From positions 1 to 64,000 of the IMG/VR virus record IMGVR_UViG_3300009154_000042: a stretch of DNA of 64,000 nucleotides. One strand, written 5' to 3'. The notes under the pieces are model-generated. The model did not search any database. It was not told the DNA's origin and saw only the letters and a list, made by a program, of their open reading frames with translations. The position numbers were made by a program, and so were the translations under genes. The number at the start of each line of letters is the position of its first letter. The stretch's first letter is position 1. The DNA comes from a virus. Positions 43,939 to 52,747 of this stretch are shown here, one piece after another.

Positions 43939-46617
43939 TTATTCAAACGAGAATAAATCATTGATTGAACTGTTTGTGTTTATATCTGACTTTAAGTCCC
44001 AATTTAAGACTCCTAATAGATTTTCCAATTTTTGATCAACCAACGTCTCGATCATGCCGTTGTTATCAAATGGTAATTCTTTGAACCATTCTGGCAATCT
44101 TAACTGGTCAACAGGATATGATATTGATGTAAGTCTAAGTGGATTTTCTTTTAATTTACACACAACAATTTTAGATCCATCTACGATTTTTTGGCTGTAA
44201 TTATCTCCATTTAATTTTCTAAGATAATTATAATTCAATGAGGCACGTGCATGTCCTGGCATATTAGCTCTACCGGTCTTGCTGTTTGCTTCTAGAGATT
44301 CATAGTGCGCAAGTTTGTTAACAGACTTAGGCGAACCCATTGTCCAGCTTGGTTGATCATACATCCAAACTTTGAATTCTATTATTTCTTTGACTATGCT
44401 ATTTTTGTCTGAACCTGCGAGTAACATTTCAAGGATTTTCATTAGAAATTCTTGAACATATTTCGGTGTATCCGCTCTTTTTAGGTCAAGACCCATTGCC
44501 TTGACTTTGCCGTCCTTGCCATCTTTGTCCTGTCGTTTGCCTTCTTTATCGTAATACCTAACAGCATATCGTTTCTTGGTAATAAAAAGAGCACGATCTG
44601 CAACAATCTCTCGTCCAGCTTTTATAACTTCACCTCTTGTTTTTGGACAATGAAATTGTTCGAGCATCATTTGTGGAAATGTAACGTTTACTTCTTCTGA
44701 TATTTGATCATACAGTTGTATTACAGTGTCTTTGTTCCAAACAATTGATCCATTTTCAACTTCTTTTTTTAGGGTTGGCCATGCGGTAAAATACCCAGAA
44801 TCAGTGTCACCGTATATTATACTAGTGCCAGCATGATCATACGAACCTGTGATAAATTCATTTATTTTTGCCGCCATATGTCGCGTGATTCTTCGACCAG
44901 ATAGAGTTGTACTTTGGCCAATTCTTTTGTCAAAAAATCTGCAACCCGCATTGAGAATTGCACCATAGAGAGAATTTAGGTTAATCTTTTTCACCAACTG
45001 GCGTTTATCCCAATATTCTTCTTCAATTGGATTTTCAGCTTTGATTGCGTCTTTTAGTTTGGCCTGCATTTCTTTTCGTTCTGCATACCAACGCTTTAGT
45101 AGGCCTGGAATAATACCTTCTTTTTCATAGGTAAATATTGTACCGTTTGCGCTAAGAATCCACTGTTTGTTACTTTTGAAAATTAATTGATATATTTCTG
45201 CACCGTTTGTTATAACAGTGCTTCCATTTTCCCAGTCAATTATAATGTCATGCATGGTATCTTGGTTCATGACAAATTCATACTCGTTGCTGCCAAATTT
45301 ACCTTCCCATGCCGCAGCAAAGCTCATGCCTTTGGCCATTTTTGCTTCAATTTCTGAAGTAGTATAATCCTGACGCAATTGGCCGATGATAGTTTCTGGA
45401 CCCATATTCAATGCGCGAATCGCTGATGGATACAGCGAGTTAATATCCATTGATCCAATCCACTCATGTAGTCCTTTTTTAGGAACAGCTACATAAGCTC
45501 CTGCTGCTTGAGTGTCATCTCGGTCATTTTTACGAGATCGACTTGGAACTATTAGACCATATCGATGCGCCTCATTTATAATTGCCTGTTCAGTGACAGC
45601 CACTGCGCCCATAGTTGTTTGAAGAAGAACGGTATTTTCATGCGCAATTGAACATGCTAAGTCTATGAATTTTAACTTTTTATCCAGTTTATCCAATAGT
45701 GCAGTATCTTGGCGGTTATATTCGATGAACGTTCTAAAATCATTATTATAAAGTTGATCAAGTGTGCCTTCATATACTGTTTTATTTTCACCAATTTCTG
45801 CCTCGCCTATTGCATCTAGTCGATATGAATGACGTTCTTCGTATGTGTATTTTTTATACAGTGATAGGCTGTCAAGGTGGACTCTGCCAACAAAATCATA
45901 TGTTACGGCAGATTTTCCAAACTTCTCATATTCTCTTTTTTTTGGATATTGATTCCATAGGCATAATCTTTTTGTTGCTTCTTTGCCTAATGTCTTGCTT
46001 ATTCTATTTACGGTATACGGAATATCAAACCCTTCAGAATTCCATCCGCTAATAACATCAGCATCATCAATTAAGTTAAGAAATGTGTCTAACATTTCAG
46101 CTTCAGAGTCAAATAGAAATGTATTGGGAATATCTTTTATTAATTCATTTGCTGCATCCATTGTCAGCGTCTTTGGAGGAAGCGCAAGGCATACAAGCGT
46201 GTCTAGCCATTGTAGATGTACTGATATAGCGGTGATGGGCATGAATGCGTCTTCGGGACTTGCGTATCCTCTTTCTGGATCAAAGTCTACCTCAATATCG
46301 TAAAAGGCCACATTTAGTTTTGGCTCATCTTTTCCTAGATAGTTTTCTTCGAGGCATCGAAAAACAGCGTTCATGTCGCTTTCGTAGAGTTTATGACTGC
46401 CGTGAATCTTTTGTTCTTTGATGAACTCTTTCCACGTTTTGCATTGTACTTTTGCTAATGGTTCATCAAAAATACTTTTATATTTTCCCTTTTGATCTGG
46501 ATAATAAAAAACATATTTTGCAGGATAATCACGATAAACTCTGCCTATTTTTGGATCACGTTCAACAACATGTATGGTATCGTTGTCTCTGTTCCAAATT
46601 GCATCAACATAGCTCAT
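43939..46617 (-). CDS. 43: Family B DNA polymerase, gp43-like
   Basis: 892 residues (T4 gp43: 898). The 3'-5' exonuclease motif I is 'VAFYDIEVDFD'. Exo II/III-type motifs 'ISGWNSEGFDIPY' and 'YNRQDTALLDKL' follow. Polymerase motif A is 'SMDINSLYPSAIRAL', motif B 'KINLNSLYGAILNAG', and motif C 'IIYGDTDSGYF'. All catalytic aspartates are present. The C-terminal end (INDLFSFE) is the expected clamp-binding peptide. Its ATG overlaps the TGA of a 41-residue gene. It is the replicative polymerase with proofreading and leads the replisome with gp45 and gp44. Confidence 0.97.
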   Translation of the reverse strand: MSYVDAIWNRDNDTIHVVERDPKIGRVYRDYPAKYVFYYPDQKGKYKSIFDEPLAKVQCKTWKEFIKEQKIHGSHKLYESDMNAVFRCLEENYLGKDEPKLNVAFYDIEVDFDPERGYASPEDAFMPITAISVHLQWLDTLVCLALPPKTLTMDAANELIKDIPNTFLFDSEAEMLDTFLNLIDDADVISGWNSEGFDIPYTVNRISKTLGKEATKRLCLWNQYPKKREYEKFGKSAVTYDFVGRVHLDSLSLYKKYTYEERHSYRLDAIGEAEIGENKTVYEGTLDQLYNNDFRTFIEYNRQDTALLDKLDKKLKFIDLACSIAHENTVLLQTTMGAVAVTEQAIINEAHRYGLIVPSRSRKNDRDDTQAAGAYVAVPKKGLHEWIGSMDINSLYPSAIRALNMGPETIIGQLRQDYTTSEIEAKMAKGMSFAAAWEGKFGSNEYEFVMNQDTMHDIIIDWENGSTVITNGAEIYQLIFKSNKQWILSANGTIFTYEKEGIIPGLLKRWYAERKEMQAKLKDAIKAENPIEEEYWDKRQLVKKINLNSLYGAILNAGCRFFDKRIGQSTTLSGRRITRHMAAKINEFITGSYDHAGTSIIYGDTDSGYFTAWPTLKKEVENGSIVWNKDTVIQLYDQISEEVNVTFPQMMLEQFHCPKTRGEVIKAGREIVADRALFITKKRYAVRYYDKEGKRQDKDGKDGKVKAMGLDLKRADTPKYVQEFLMKILEMLLAGSDKNSIVKEIIEFKVWMYDQPSWTMGSPKSVNKLAHYESLEANSKTGRANMPGHARASLNYNYLRKLNGDNYSQKIVDGSKIVVCKLKENPLRLTSISYPVDQLRLPEWFKELPFDNNGMIETLVDQKLENLLGVLNWDLKSDINTNSSINDLFSFE

Positions 46618-46739
46618 TCGGATTCTCCTCGAATGTCAGCAACATTTTCGTCTAATTGTTCTTGAAGTTTGCACCGCGTTGAGCAGTAATCTATGTCTAT
46701 GCAAGATTCGCACAGAAATTCTCTTTGTTCTTTTATCAT
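46614..46739 (-). CDS. 41-residue protein with four cysteines, coupled to the polymerase gene
   Basis: Found by translating the gap above the polymerase. ATG at 46739, TGA at 46614-46616 overlapping the gp43 ATG (ATGA). The product has C-x-x-C (FLCESC) and C-x-x-x-C (YCSTRC) 8-9 residues apart, then an acidic end (QEQLDENVADIRGESE). The four cysteines could bind one zinc ion. The ribosome site is poor (purine-rich, no clear AGGAG), which lowers confidence. A 6-bp hairpin (46752-46757 with 46766-46771) lies just above the start. It could be a small polymerase-linked zinc protein or a leader peptide that couples gp43 translation. Confidence 0.55.
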   Translation of the reverse strand: MIKEQREFLCESCIDIDYCSTRCKLQEQLDENVADIRGESE

Positions 46740-46821
46740 TATAGTTCTTTCTTTCCGCTTGTGGCCGGAAAACCATCTTCATAATGATTTATGGCTCATC
46801 ACACCACGGCTCAAATATTAA
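46740..46821. other. Short gap with a hairpin
   Basis: 82 bases between the DsbA-like gene and the small cysteine protein gene. It holds a 6-bp hairpin (TTTCCG at 46752 with CGGAAA at 46766). A TATAAT-like string overlaps the small gene's start but has no -35 box. No gene is seen here. Confidence 0.3.
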
Positions 46822-47091
46822 TTAAATTTGATCTCGGTTATCATGCCCGGTTATGCTAACAATCGATTCAAGTGTATCAAAGTCAGTGTAGACATCACTC
46901 CAGTTGCCATTTTGTGCAACTTTTATAGCTCGCTTGATTAGTGCAGGCTTAATTTCTAATTCTTCAGCTACTGCCTTGATCGTGTCTTTTAAACCATTGG
47001 TTAGGTCTTCGATTTCCTGTAAAACGGTAACGCCTTCCGAAATTAACTGCTTAAGCTTTGCTTGCTCTGCATTACCAAAAACTTTACTCAT
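46822..47091 (-). CDS. dsbA: DsbA-like dsDNA-binding protein (late-promoter accessory)
   Basis: 89 residues, the same length as T4 DsbA. 'FGNAEQAKLKQLISEGVTVL', 'EIEDLTNGLKDTIKAVAEEL' and 'IKPALIKRAIKVAQNGN' give the long-helix then helix-turn-helix layout of that family. The 'E-E-L-x-[IV]-K-P-x-x-[IL]-x-[KR]-A-I' part is shared with cyanophage relatives. T4 DsbA binds DNA near late promoters. The gene is first in the transcript to the polymerase and follows a consensus sigma70 promoter. AAGGAG is well placed before the ATG. Assignment rests on length, layout and context. Confidence 0.65.
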   Translation of the reverse strand: MSKVFGNAEQAKLKQLISEGVTVLQEIEDLTNGLKDTIKAVAEELEIKPALIKRAIKVAQNGNWSDVYTDFDTLESIVSITGHDNRDQI

Positions 47092-47111
47092 TATTTTTCT
47101 CCTTGACCAAC

Positions 47112-47140
47112 ATTATATGTGATTTATTGTTGAAAGTCAA
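47112..47140 (-). promoter_or_regulatory. Sigma70-type promoter for dsbA-like and polymerase genes
   Basis: On the - strand, TTGACT (47135-47140) and TATAAT (47112-47117) are 17 bp apart. The -35 box overlaps the last codons of the Dps-like gene, so this promoter can be read independently of the long operon above it. The next start codon is 20 bases below the -10 box. Confidence 0.85.
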
Positions 47141-47583
47141 GAATTTGATCGCTTTATACTTGCTCTTAGCATCCAAGAATGTGTTCTATGAGCGTCCATT
47201 CTTTCAGCAAGGAAATTGGAGAATCCATGTTCGCCTTCTTGCTCAGCCAAGTCGTAAACTACCTTTAGTATTTTGACCATATGATCACTATCATTTAGTA
47301 GCACCTTTACCATTGTAATTTGATCTGGAATACCATTCTCGTCTTCTATTTGACTTAGAACGCTAAATTTTGAAAAGCTACCGGGAACATATGCGTCCAG
47401 TGATCTGATTTTTTCTGCAAAATTATCAATATGATCTAAAACTTCCTCATAGATTTTTCCAAATAATTCATGATATTCAAAAAAGTCCGAGCTTTCAATA
47501 TTCCAGTGATAATTGTGTGCTTTTAAATAAAACGCAAATTCTGATGAAAATGCAACCTTTGCTGCTTCTGTGAGATCACTCAT
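47137..47583 (-). CDS. Dps-like ferritin
   Basis: 148 residues, close to other phage Dps-like proteins. The ferroxidase ligands keep exact family spacing: H26 and H38 (12 apart), D53 (15 on) and E57 (4 on), matching E. coli Dps H51/H63/D78/E82. The motif is 'HNYHWNIESSDFFEYHELF', then 'DHIDNFAEKIRSLD'. Dps proteins oxidise and store iron and protect DNA from peroxide. It is the last gene of the putative internal-protein cluster, overlapping the previous stop by 4 bases. Whether it acts in the cell or in the head is not shown. Confidence 0.82.
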   Translation of the reverse strand: MSDLTEAAKVAFSSEFAFYLKAHNYHWNIESSDFFEYHELFGKIYEEVLDHIDNFAEKIRSLDAYVPGSFSKFSVLSQIEDENGIPDQITMVKVLLNDSDHMVKILKVVYDLAEQEGEHGFSNFLAERMDAHRTHSWMLRASIKRSNS

Positions 47584-48710
47584 CTTTTTAATTTCCTATT
47601 TAAATTTCCCATTAGTTGATCCTCATAAGTAAGTTCTTGTTCAAACAGCTTTGCAGCAAGAGAATCATGTGTCCATTCGTTTACAGGTTCTTCATAAACA
47701 GGACGTATTGTGTGTGCATATGAACCGTATTCATTGTCTTTTTTGTCTAAAATTGTTCTAGCACGTTGTCTAGATTTAGCGCGACCAACAACTTTACCAG
47801 TAGGCTTACATACTACTTCATATCCAATCGGAGTTGAATCTGCTTCATAAACAGGATCAATTGGTTTGCCAGAATCATCACGTACTTCATCATCGGTTAC
47901 TCTCAAATGATCTAATGTGACTTGAATTCTGTGATCAAGTTCTTTTACTTTTTCCTCATCTCCCAACTTTATTGCACGTTCACGAAACTGCGCAAGTTTT
48001 GCTAGTTGTGGATCACTGCGCATGAGATGCTGTGCCTGCATATGATTAATTCCAGTAATAGATGCAATTAATGCAGCAGTGCCTAGGAGAGCTTTGCCCC
48101 ATCCCTCGTTGATGCCTAAATTATGCTTGGCCTGCTCAATTGCTTCTTCTCTAGACGATGCTTCATCTGCGGGAATTCTTACAATTTTATTATCAATATG
48201 AACTTGCCATTCGTCGCCAATTCTCAAAACTTTAGTGGCGGATTTAGCTTCCATTGTGTATATTTCTCCACTTGCATGTTGACTTAGCATATAGTCTTTA
48301 GCAGTGATTAACATACTCTTTGATATTGAAATCTTTTCTTCCACCCATTCAGGAAGATTTTCATTGGTTTTTAGAATTTCCAATAATTCTTTAATAGCAT
48401 GTACCATTGTGATGAGGTTATTTTTAACCATTCCAACTTCGTCGTTGTATTCGCCACCGCCGCTGAAGTTTTCACTGGGTCTGTAATCTCCCATTCCAAC
48501 GCCAGCCATCCTGTCTTGAAATTCTTTTAAGTTTTTGTTTAGGCGCCGATTCAGGTCTTCAAAATACTCTGTATTTTTATGTTTTGTTTCTCCGCGCTTC
48601 ATTGCTGCTTTCTTGTCTTTATGCGTTCCAGCACCACTTTTCTGCATTGAACCTGCAACTGGATTTCTTGGCTTAACTGTGGGAACTTTGACTTTATTTG
48701 TTTTGCTCAT
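47580..48710 (-). CDS. Basic phage protein of unknown function, candidate internal protein
   Basis: 376 residues. The N-terminus is basic (KVPTVKPRNPVAGSMQKSGA, then THKDKKAAMKRGETKHK), a sequence type repeated in many environmental T4-like phages. Residues 200-225 begin with GINEGWGKAL and run into a hydrophobic stretch (LLGTAALIASITG). I200-N201-E202-G203 fits the [LI]-x-E|[AGS] site used by the T4 prohead protease gp21. Residues about 305-345 (PIGYEVVCKPTGKVVGRAKS) form another conserved piece. The function is not known. It overlaps both neighbours by 4 bases. Confidence 0.6.
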   Translation of the reverse strand: MSKTNKVKVPTVKPRNPVAGSMQKSGAGTHKDKKAAMKRGETKHKNTEYFEDLNRRLNKNLKEFQDRMAGVGMGDYRPSENFSGGGEYNDEVGMVKNNLITMVHAIKELLEILKTNENLPEWVEEKISISKSMLITAKDYMLSQHASGEIYTMEAKSATKVLRIGDEWQVHIDNKIVRIPADEASSREEAIEQAKHNLGINEGWGKALLGTAALIASITGINHMQAQHLMRSDPQLAKLAQFRERAIKLGDEEKVKELDHRIQVTLDHLRVTDDEVRDDSGKPIDPVYEADSTPIGYEVVCKPTGKVVGRAKSRQRARTILDKKDNEYGSYAHTIRPVYEEPVNEWTHDSLAAKLFEQELTYEDQLMGNLNRKLKR

Positions 48711-50188
48711 CTTTTTAACACCTTGGATTTTTTATTTTTTGATTTAGGTGCACCAACTGTACCGCCAAATAACCAGCCGCCGCCTTGTGCGGGCGCACTA
48801 GCAACTGATCCTGCCGAAGTGCCGCCTGAACTTGCGGATTCTTTAGCCATTATTGGATTCTGTTGAAATCGTGGATTAATCTCATCATTCTCCTCGACTG
48901 TAGAATCTTTTTCTGATGCGCCTATAGTTAAACCTGGTCCAGCCATTCTTTTCATATCATTTTTGCTTAATGTTCTGGTATCTGGAACCATGATAAAAAC
49001 TGAATTTCCATGTGAATCGTTATGATCCTGATGAAGACCATATCTCATGTTTGGAATCAATCCTAATTTTTTCATTTCATTATGTGTTATATTAAAGTTA
49101 TATCTAGTAGATTCGCCAGTTGTGTCTCGGTCATGAATAACTCTAAATCCTAGTTTTCTTAATTCATGGCTATTTTTACTATAATCGTGTGGTTTTGCCA
49201 TGAGTAAAACAGGTTTGCCGCCCATTAAATCTACTTTGAGATAACCACCAGACTCTTTATCATAATATTCTCGTGTGAATTGAGTATTAAGAACTATATT
49301 GAAATTTTTAAAATCATCAATATTTGCAGATCGTTCATTTGATCTATGAATTTGGTCAAATGCATTCTCTCTGGCTTCGCCTTGAGAATTTCCTATTCCA
49401 TAATAAACTAATGATTTATTTTTTCGGTGTTGTGCAACTGCTACGAATTTTTTACCATTGCCAGTAATTTTTCCCATGGCAACTGGTTCTTTAGACATTT
49501 TTACAATCCATGTTGCATAATTTTCAATATCATATTCAGGAACATTTTTTGAAATATCTTCATTGGTCTCTTCATCATGGTCGTCATTATGACCACTTTT
49601 AGCTACTAATTTGCCAGTTGTGAGATTCTTAGATTGCAACTCTTGAGGAACATGTTCTAATTCGCCTTTTAATATTTTTCGTGCTCTTGCTATGCCATCA
49701 ACTATTTTTTCTAGGCCATCTTCGTCCGCTTGATATTTGATACCAATTCCGCCCTTGGCTTCCCATGCAGAAATATTGCTGCCACGATCATCAATTAGTA
49801 TATTAGGAGTGCCATCTTTTTGAACAGCATACTTTGCTTTATTTGGCGTTATTATAATAGATGCTGGTGCTGGACTTAGGTGCTTTTTAATCCAGATTTT
49901 TTTCTGATATTCTGAATTTTCATGATCACCACGCAGCGGACTAGAACATATATGATAGCTTCCATATAGTTTGGTAACCATTTTGATAAGTTGATCCGCA
50001 CTTGCAAATTTTGGCAATCTAGCAAAGAAATCTGTACCAATCATTTTATCCAAGGTTGGATCAGTTTTTGCCGGTGGAATATCTCGATAATTGCCTGATT
50101 TGATACCGGCCAGTTTGGCGTATTCGGCAAAAAAGTCTGCCAATACGCCGTCCATGTCCACATATACTTCTGGTCGTTTTTCTTTCAT
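48707..50188 (-). CDS. HAD-type nucleotidase with long C-terminal extension
   Basis: 493 residues. Residues 8-200 are HAD-like: 'YVDMDGVLADFF' gives D-x-D-G, and 'YHICSSPLRG' and 'PNILIDDRGSNISAWEAKGG' match the motifs of 5'(3')-deoxyribonucleotidases and other small phage HAD phosphatases. The next ~240 residues (TWIVKMSKEPVAMGKI ... MMVPDTRTLSKNDMK-like end) are not recognised. The tail holds 'KESASSGGTSAGSVAS', a motif that recurs at the ends of phage proteins of this kind, then a basic end (KSKNKKSKVLKR). Dephosphorylation of nucleotides is family knowledge; its role here is inferred. Confidence 0.65.
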   Translation of the reverse strand: MKEKRPEVYVDMDGVLADFFAEYAKLAGIKSGNYRDIPPAKTDPTLDKMIGTDFFARLPKFASADQLIKMVTKLYGSYHICSSPLRGDHENSEYQKKIWIKKHLSPAPASIIITPNKAKYAVQKDGTPNILIDDRGSNISAWEAKGGIGIKYQADEDGLEKIVDGIARARKILKGELEHVPQELQSKNLTTGKLVAKSGHNDDHDEETNEDISKNVPEYDIENYATWIVKMSKEPVAMGKITGNGKKFVAVAQHRKNKSLVYYGIGNSQGEARENAFDQIHRSNERSANIDDFKNFNIVLNTQFTREYYDKESGGYLKVDLMGGKPVLLMAKPHDYSKNSHELRKLGFRVIHDRDTTGESTRYNFNITHNEMKKLGLIPNMRYGLHQDHNDSHGNSVFIMVPDTRTLSKNDMKRMAGPGLTIGASEKDSTVEENDEINPRFQQNPIMAKESASSGGTSAGSVASAPAQGGGWLFGGTVGAPKSKNKKSKVLKR

Positions 50189-50586
50189 GATTTCTTCTTT
50201 TTAGTTGAGTTGGAGTTTTTCATCCAGTCAGCAACTGGACTAACGGTGTTGGTATTACTTAATTCTTCACTGCGATTGCTAGTAAATCTTCTAACTTGTC
50301 CTGCTCCTACCATTTTTGCAGCAGCATTGATGATTTCTAATTCTGCATCAGTATAAGTTGCAAGTAGTGGGTCGCCTGCAATTGCGCCAGCTGCTTGTGT
50401 TGGAAATTCAGGAGCCCCTGCAAGTGCTAGCCCGAATCTATATTGTTCATAAGGACTGCCGTTTTGTTTATTTATGCTTATGCCTGGCATACTAATACCG
50501 CCCTTTAGTGCTGCTGCCTGACTGGCATCCAGTTTTTTAGAATCTGAATGGTGATCGGTTTCGTTTATGAATTCTCGTGCTCTCAT
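50185..50586 (-). CDS. Small protein with T4 internal-protein-like leader
   Basis: 133 residues. It begins MRAREFINETD, very close to the capsid-targeting leader of T4 internal proteins (M-K-T-Y-Q-E-F-I-A-E-A), and I-N-E would fit the gp21 cleavage rule. The rest is helical and Ala/Gly-rich (LDASQAAALKGGISMPGISI, then ATYTDAELEIINAAAKMVGA), ending in a basic tail (STKKKKS). It overlaps both neighbours by 4 bases. A head-packaged protein is an inference from the leader. Confidence 0.6.
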   Translation of the reverse strand: MRAREFINETDHHSDSKKLDASQAAALKGGISMPGISINKQNGSPYEQYRFGLALAGAPEFPTQAAGAIAGDPLLATYTDAELEIINAAAKMVGAGQVRRFTSNRSEELSNTNTVSPVADWMKNSNSTKKKKS

Positions 50587-50861
50587 TTATTTTTTCCAAA
50601 CCATAATTGAAACCATTCTGGATCTCCTGGTTTTATATTGTTATTGCGTTCAAACTGACGTTTTTCTAGACCAGACATAGAAATTTCAGCATTATTTATT
50701 TTGAGTTGGGTAGCTCTGTATTCTTCTAGTCGTGCTTCTGATCCCAGACCTCCAAGGTAGCTGGCTATTTTAAGTTCTTGAATCGGATCATCTGGTGATA
50801 GATGTGCATCATCTTCCGAATCTTGTAAAATATTTTCAGAAGTTATTCGATATTGTTTCAT
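50583..50861 (-). CDS. Small hypothetical protein in the coupled cluster
   Basis: 92 residues. It opens MKQYRITSENILQDSEDDAH, without the E-F of its neighbours. The middle (IASYLGGLGSEARLEEYRAT) is a helical segment and the end (KPGDPEWFQLWFGK) is aromatic. It overlaps both neighbours by 4 bases (ATGA), so the ribosome probably passes from one to the next. The family is not recognised. Confidence 0.5.
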   Translation of the reverse strand: MKQYRITSENILQDSEDDAHLSPDDPIQELKIASYLGGLGSEARLEEYRATQLKINNAEISMSGLEKRQFERNNNIKPGDPEWFQLWFGKNK

Positions 50862-52180
50862 TTTTGTTCCAATATTTTTATTAACCTTCTGAGTTCATTT
50901 TCATAAGATTCATCAACTGGCACACAATTTGGAACAGTTCTGCCATTTTTTTCTTTAGTTCCAACTGGATGATATCCTTTCCAACAAGGATTTGTATTGC
51001 GCAAAGTTTTCTTCTTTGCTTCTTTTACTTCTGAATCTTTGCTTTCTTCGGCTACTTTGACACAGTTGCGTACTTGGCCGCCACTTCTGCCAGTTTTAGT
51101 ACCTTTAGCTTGATAGCCAGGCCAACATTTAGTAACGCCGTTTGAATCTTTTTGGCCCTTCTTAATTTCATTAAGATTGCCATGTGTTTTGCACATGCCA
51201 CATTCCGGGCAAGTCATTTCCATTTCAACAGATTCATTGTGCTTCTTTTTGCCTGCACAATGCGCCTTTTGACTAAATCCTTTTGGGTGAGAGCAGTTGA
51301 TTGATTTTTTATACTTGGCACTCCATGATTCATTATATTTGTCGTGCTTGTCTCTGATTGTATCAAGTTCTTCTTCACTAGCGCCATCACGGCCTGCTTT
51401 TGCTAATGCCATCATACCTTGCTTGCCATATTTTTCATATCCCTTGGCTGCCCGGCTCATTCTTTTTTCGCTTTCCTCCATGTTATGTGGTTTTTTGCCT
51501 TTCTTCTTCATATTAATTGCAATGGCAGCTTGTTGTGCTGGATTAGCTGCTTCTTTTAACGCAGTTATTTTCAGTTCTGCATTAATGATCATGTCACGCA
51601 TTTCTTCAATGCTTTCGCAGTGCCAGCGACGAAGTGACTTGTTGATTGGACTATTAGGATCACGCTTTGTCTTGGCACTCGCATGAGCTTTCTTCATGCC
51701 CTTCATTCTAGCACAAAATGATTTACGGCGTTTTGCTGCCTTTGATCCCTTTTTTAATTTGCTTGGTTTGGTGGTTACCGCTGTGCTTAACTTAGAACCG
51801 GGATTTTCTCTACGATATGCCTTTACTGCTTTTTTACTCATGCCTGGAGTTCTATCTTTTCGATTGGCTTTTTGCCAATCTTCATAGATTGATTCGCCAA
51901 AATACTTCTTGTCCATTTCCTCATATGCATGACGAATTTGCTCAATATTCATTTCAAGTTCTTTCATGTGATGTGCAATTATTCGCCATTCTTCAGGACT
52001 AGCAGTTTGTGCTCGTTTAGCTAACTCTGATAGCATCCATCTAGCTTGCTTTATTCTGTATGACAATTTTGCAGGATTTATTCCCAGATGACCTGTGATC
52101 ATTGGATCATCTGGATTTTCTGAATTATGCTCTATTGCCTCATCAGTGTCAGTGAAAAAAGTAAACTCGTTGGATCTCAT
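50858..52180 (-). CDS. Cysteine-motif phage protein, candidate internal protein
   Basis: 440 residues from the ATG at 52180, which has AAAGGAAG nine bases upstream; a TTG two codons earlier is too close to that site. The N-terminus (MRSNEFTFFTDTDEA) again has E-F after a basic start. A helical domain (about 30-90) follows. Next comes 'KSFCARMKGMKKAH ... SLRRWHC' (a domain known in many phages), 'LKEAANPAQQAAIAI', 'NCSHPKGFSQKAHCAGKKKH', and two copies of 'C-W-x-G-Y-x(3)-G-T-K ... N-C' (CWPGYQAKGTKTG, CWKGYHPVGTKEK). The paired cysteines suggest zinc binding. The role is unknown. Confidence 0.6.
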   Translation of the reverse strand: MRSNEFTFFTDTDEAIEHNSENPDDPMITGHLGINPAKLSYRIKQARWMLSELAKRAQTASPEEWRIIAHHMKELEMNIEQIRHAYEEMDKKYFGESIYEDWQKANRKDRTPGMSKKAVKAYRRENPGSKLSTAVTTKPSKLKKGSKAAKRRKSFCARMKGMKKAHASAKTKRDPNSPINKSLRRWHCESIEEMRDMIINAELKITALKEAANPAQQAAIAINMKKKGKKPHNMEESEKRMSRAAKGYEKYGKQGMMALAKAGRDGASEEELDTIRDKHDKYNESWSAKYKKSINCSHPKGFSQKAHCAGKKKHNESVEMEMTCPECGMCKTHGNLNEIKKGQKDSNGVTKCWPGYQAKGTKTGRSGGQVRNCVKVAEESKDSEVKEAKKKTLRNTNPCWKGYHPVGTKEKNGRTVPNCVPVDESYENELRRLIKILEQK

Positions 52181-52195
52181 ATACAAATACTTCCT

Positions 52196-52747
52196 TTATA
52201 AAGGTATATTAGTACTTATCATTTCCATAAGAAATTTTACACGATTGTCATCCATAGTATCTGGAATCATCTTACGAAATGCTGCAAAATTGTCATCTAG
52301 TGCAGCTTTCCTAGCAGCAGTACCACTTACGCCCTCTATGCCATCGCTATCAGGATCACGATTGCCGATCGACAATAGTTCAATTGAGTCGTAGTTGTAG
52401 TCAACGCCGTTTTGTTTCTCGATAACACTGCCCAATGTGTCAATACGATCACCACCTGCAACGAATACTAAATTCTTGTATTTCTCATTTAGAAATTTAG
52501 CAGCCTCTACAGGAGTGCGAACAGTATCGTTGCACTCGATAAAGTTAATACCGGGAAATATTTCACACAGAAACTCAATCTTAACATCAATTGTCAGCGG
52601 ATTTTTCTTCTTGTCGTGTGTCTTGCTTACAAAGATTGCGTAGTCGGCATTTTCCGACGCAGCATAATTCTTAATCAGCTGAAACATCATTCCGTGCGCA
52701 ATCGTAGGAGGCTGAAAGCGACCAAATGCAAATACTATGCTAGACAT
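52196..52747 (-). CDS. NadM-like/cytidylyltransferase-fold adenylyl- or cytidylyltransferase
   Basis: 183 residues. 'FAFGRFQPPTIAHGMMF' is the G-R-F-Q-P-[PL]-[TH]-x-x-H nucleotide-binding signature of the HIGH superfamily. 'VSGTAARKAALDD' near residue 140 is the second conserved motif ([IV]-S-[GSA]-T-x-x-R). The closest named families are NMN adenylyltransferase (NadM) and phosphopantetheine/glycerol cytidylyltransferases. It overlaps the first nucleotidyltransferase gene by 13 bases. The exact substrate cannot be told from sequence. Confidence 0.75.
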   Translation of the reverse strand: MSSIVFAFGRFQPPTIAHGMMFQLIKNYAASENADYAIFVSKTHDKKKNPLTIDVKIEFLCEIFPGINFIECNDTVRTPVEAAKFLNEKYKNLVFVAGGDRIDTLGSVIEKQNGVDYNYDSIELLSIGNRDPDSDGIEGVSGTAARKAALDDNFAAFRKMIPDTMDDNRVKFLMEMISTNIPL

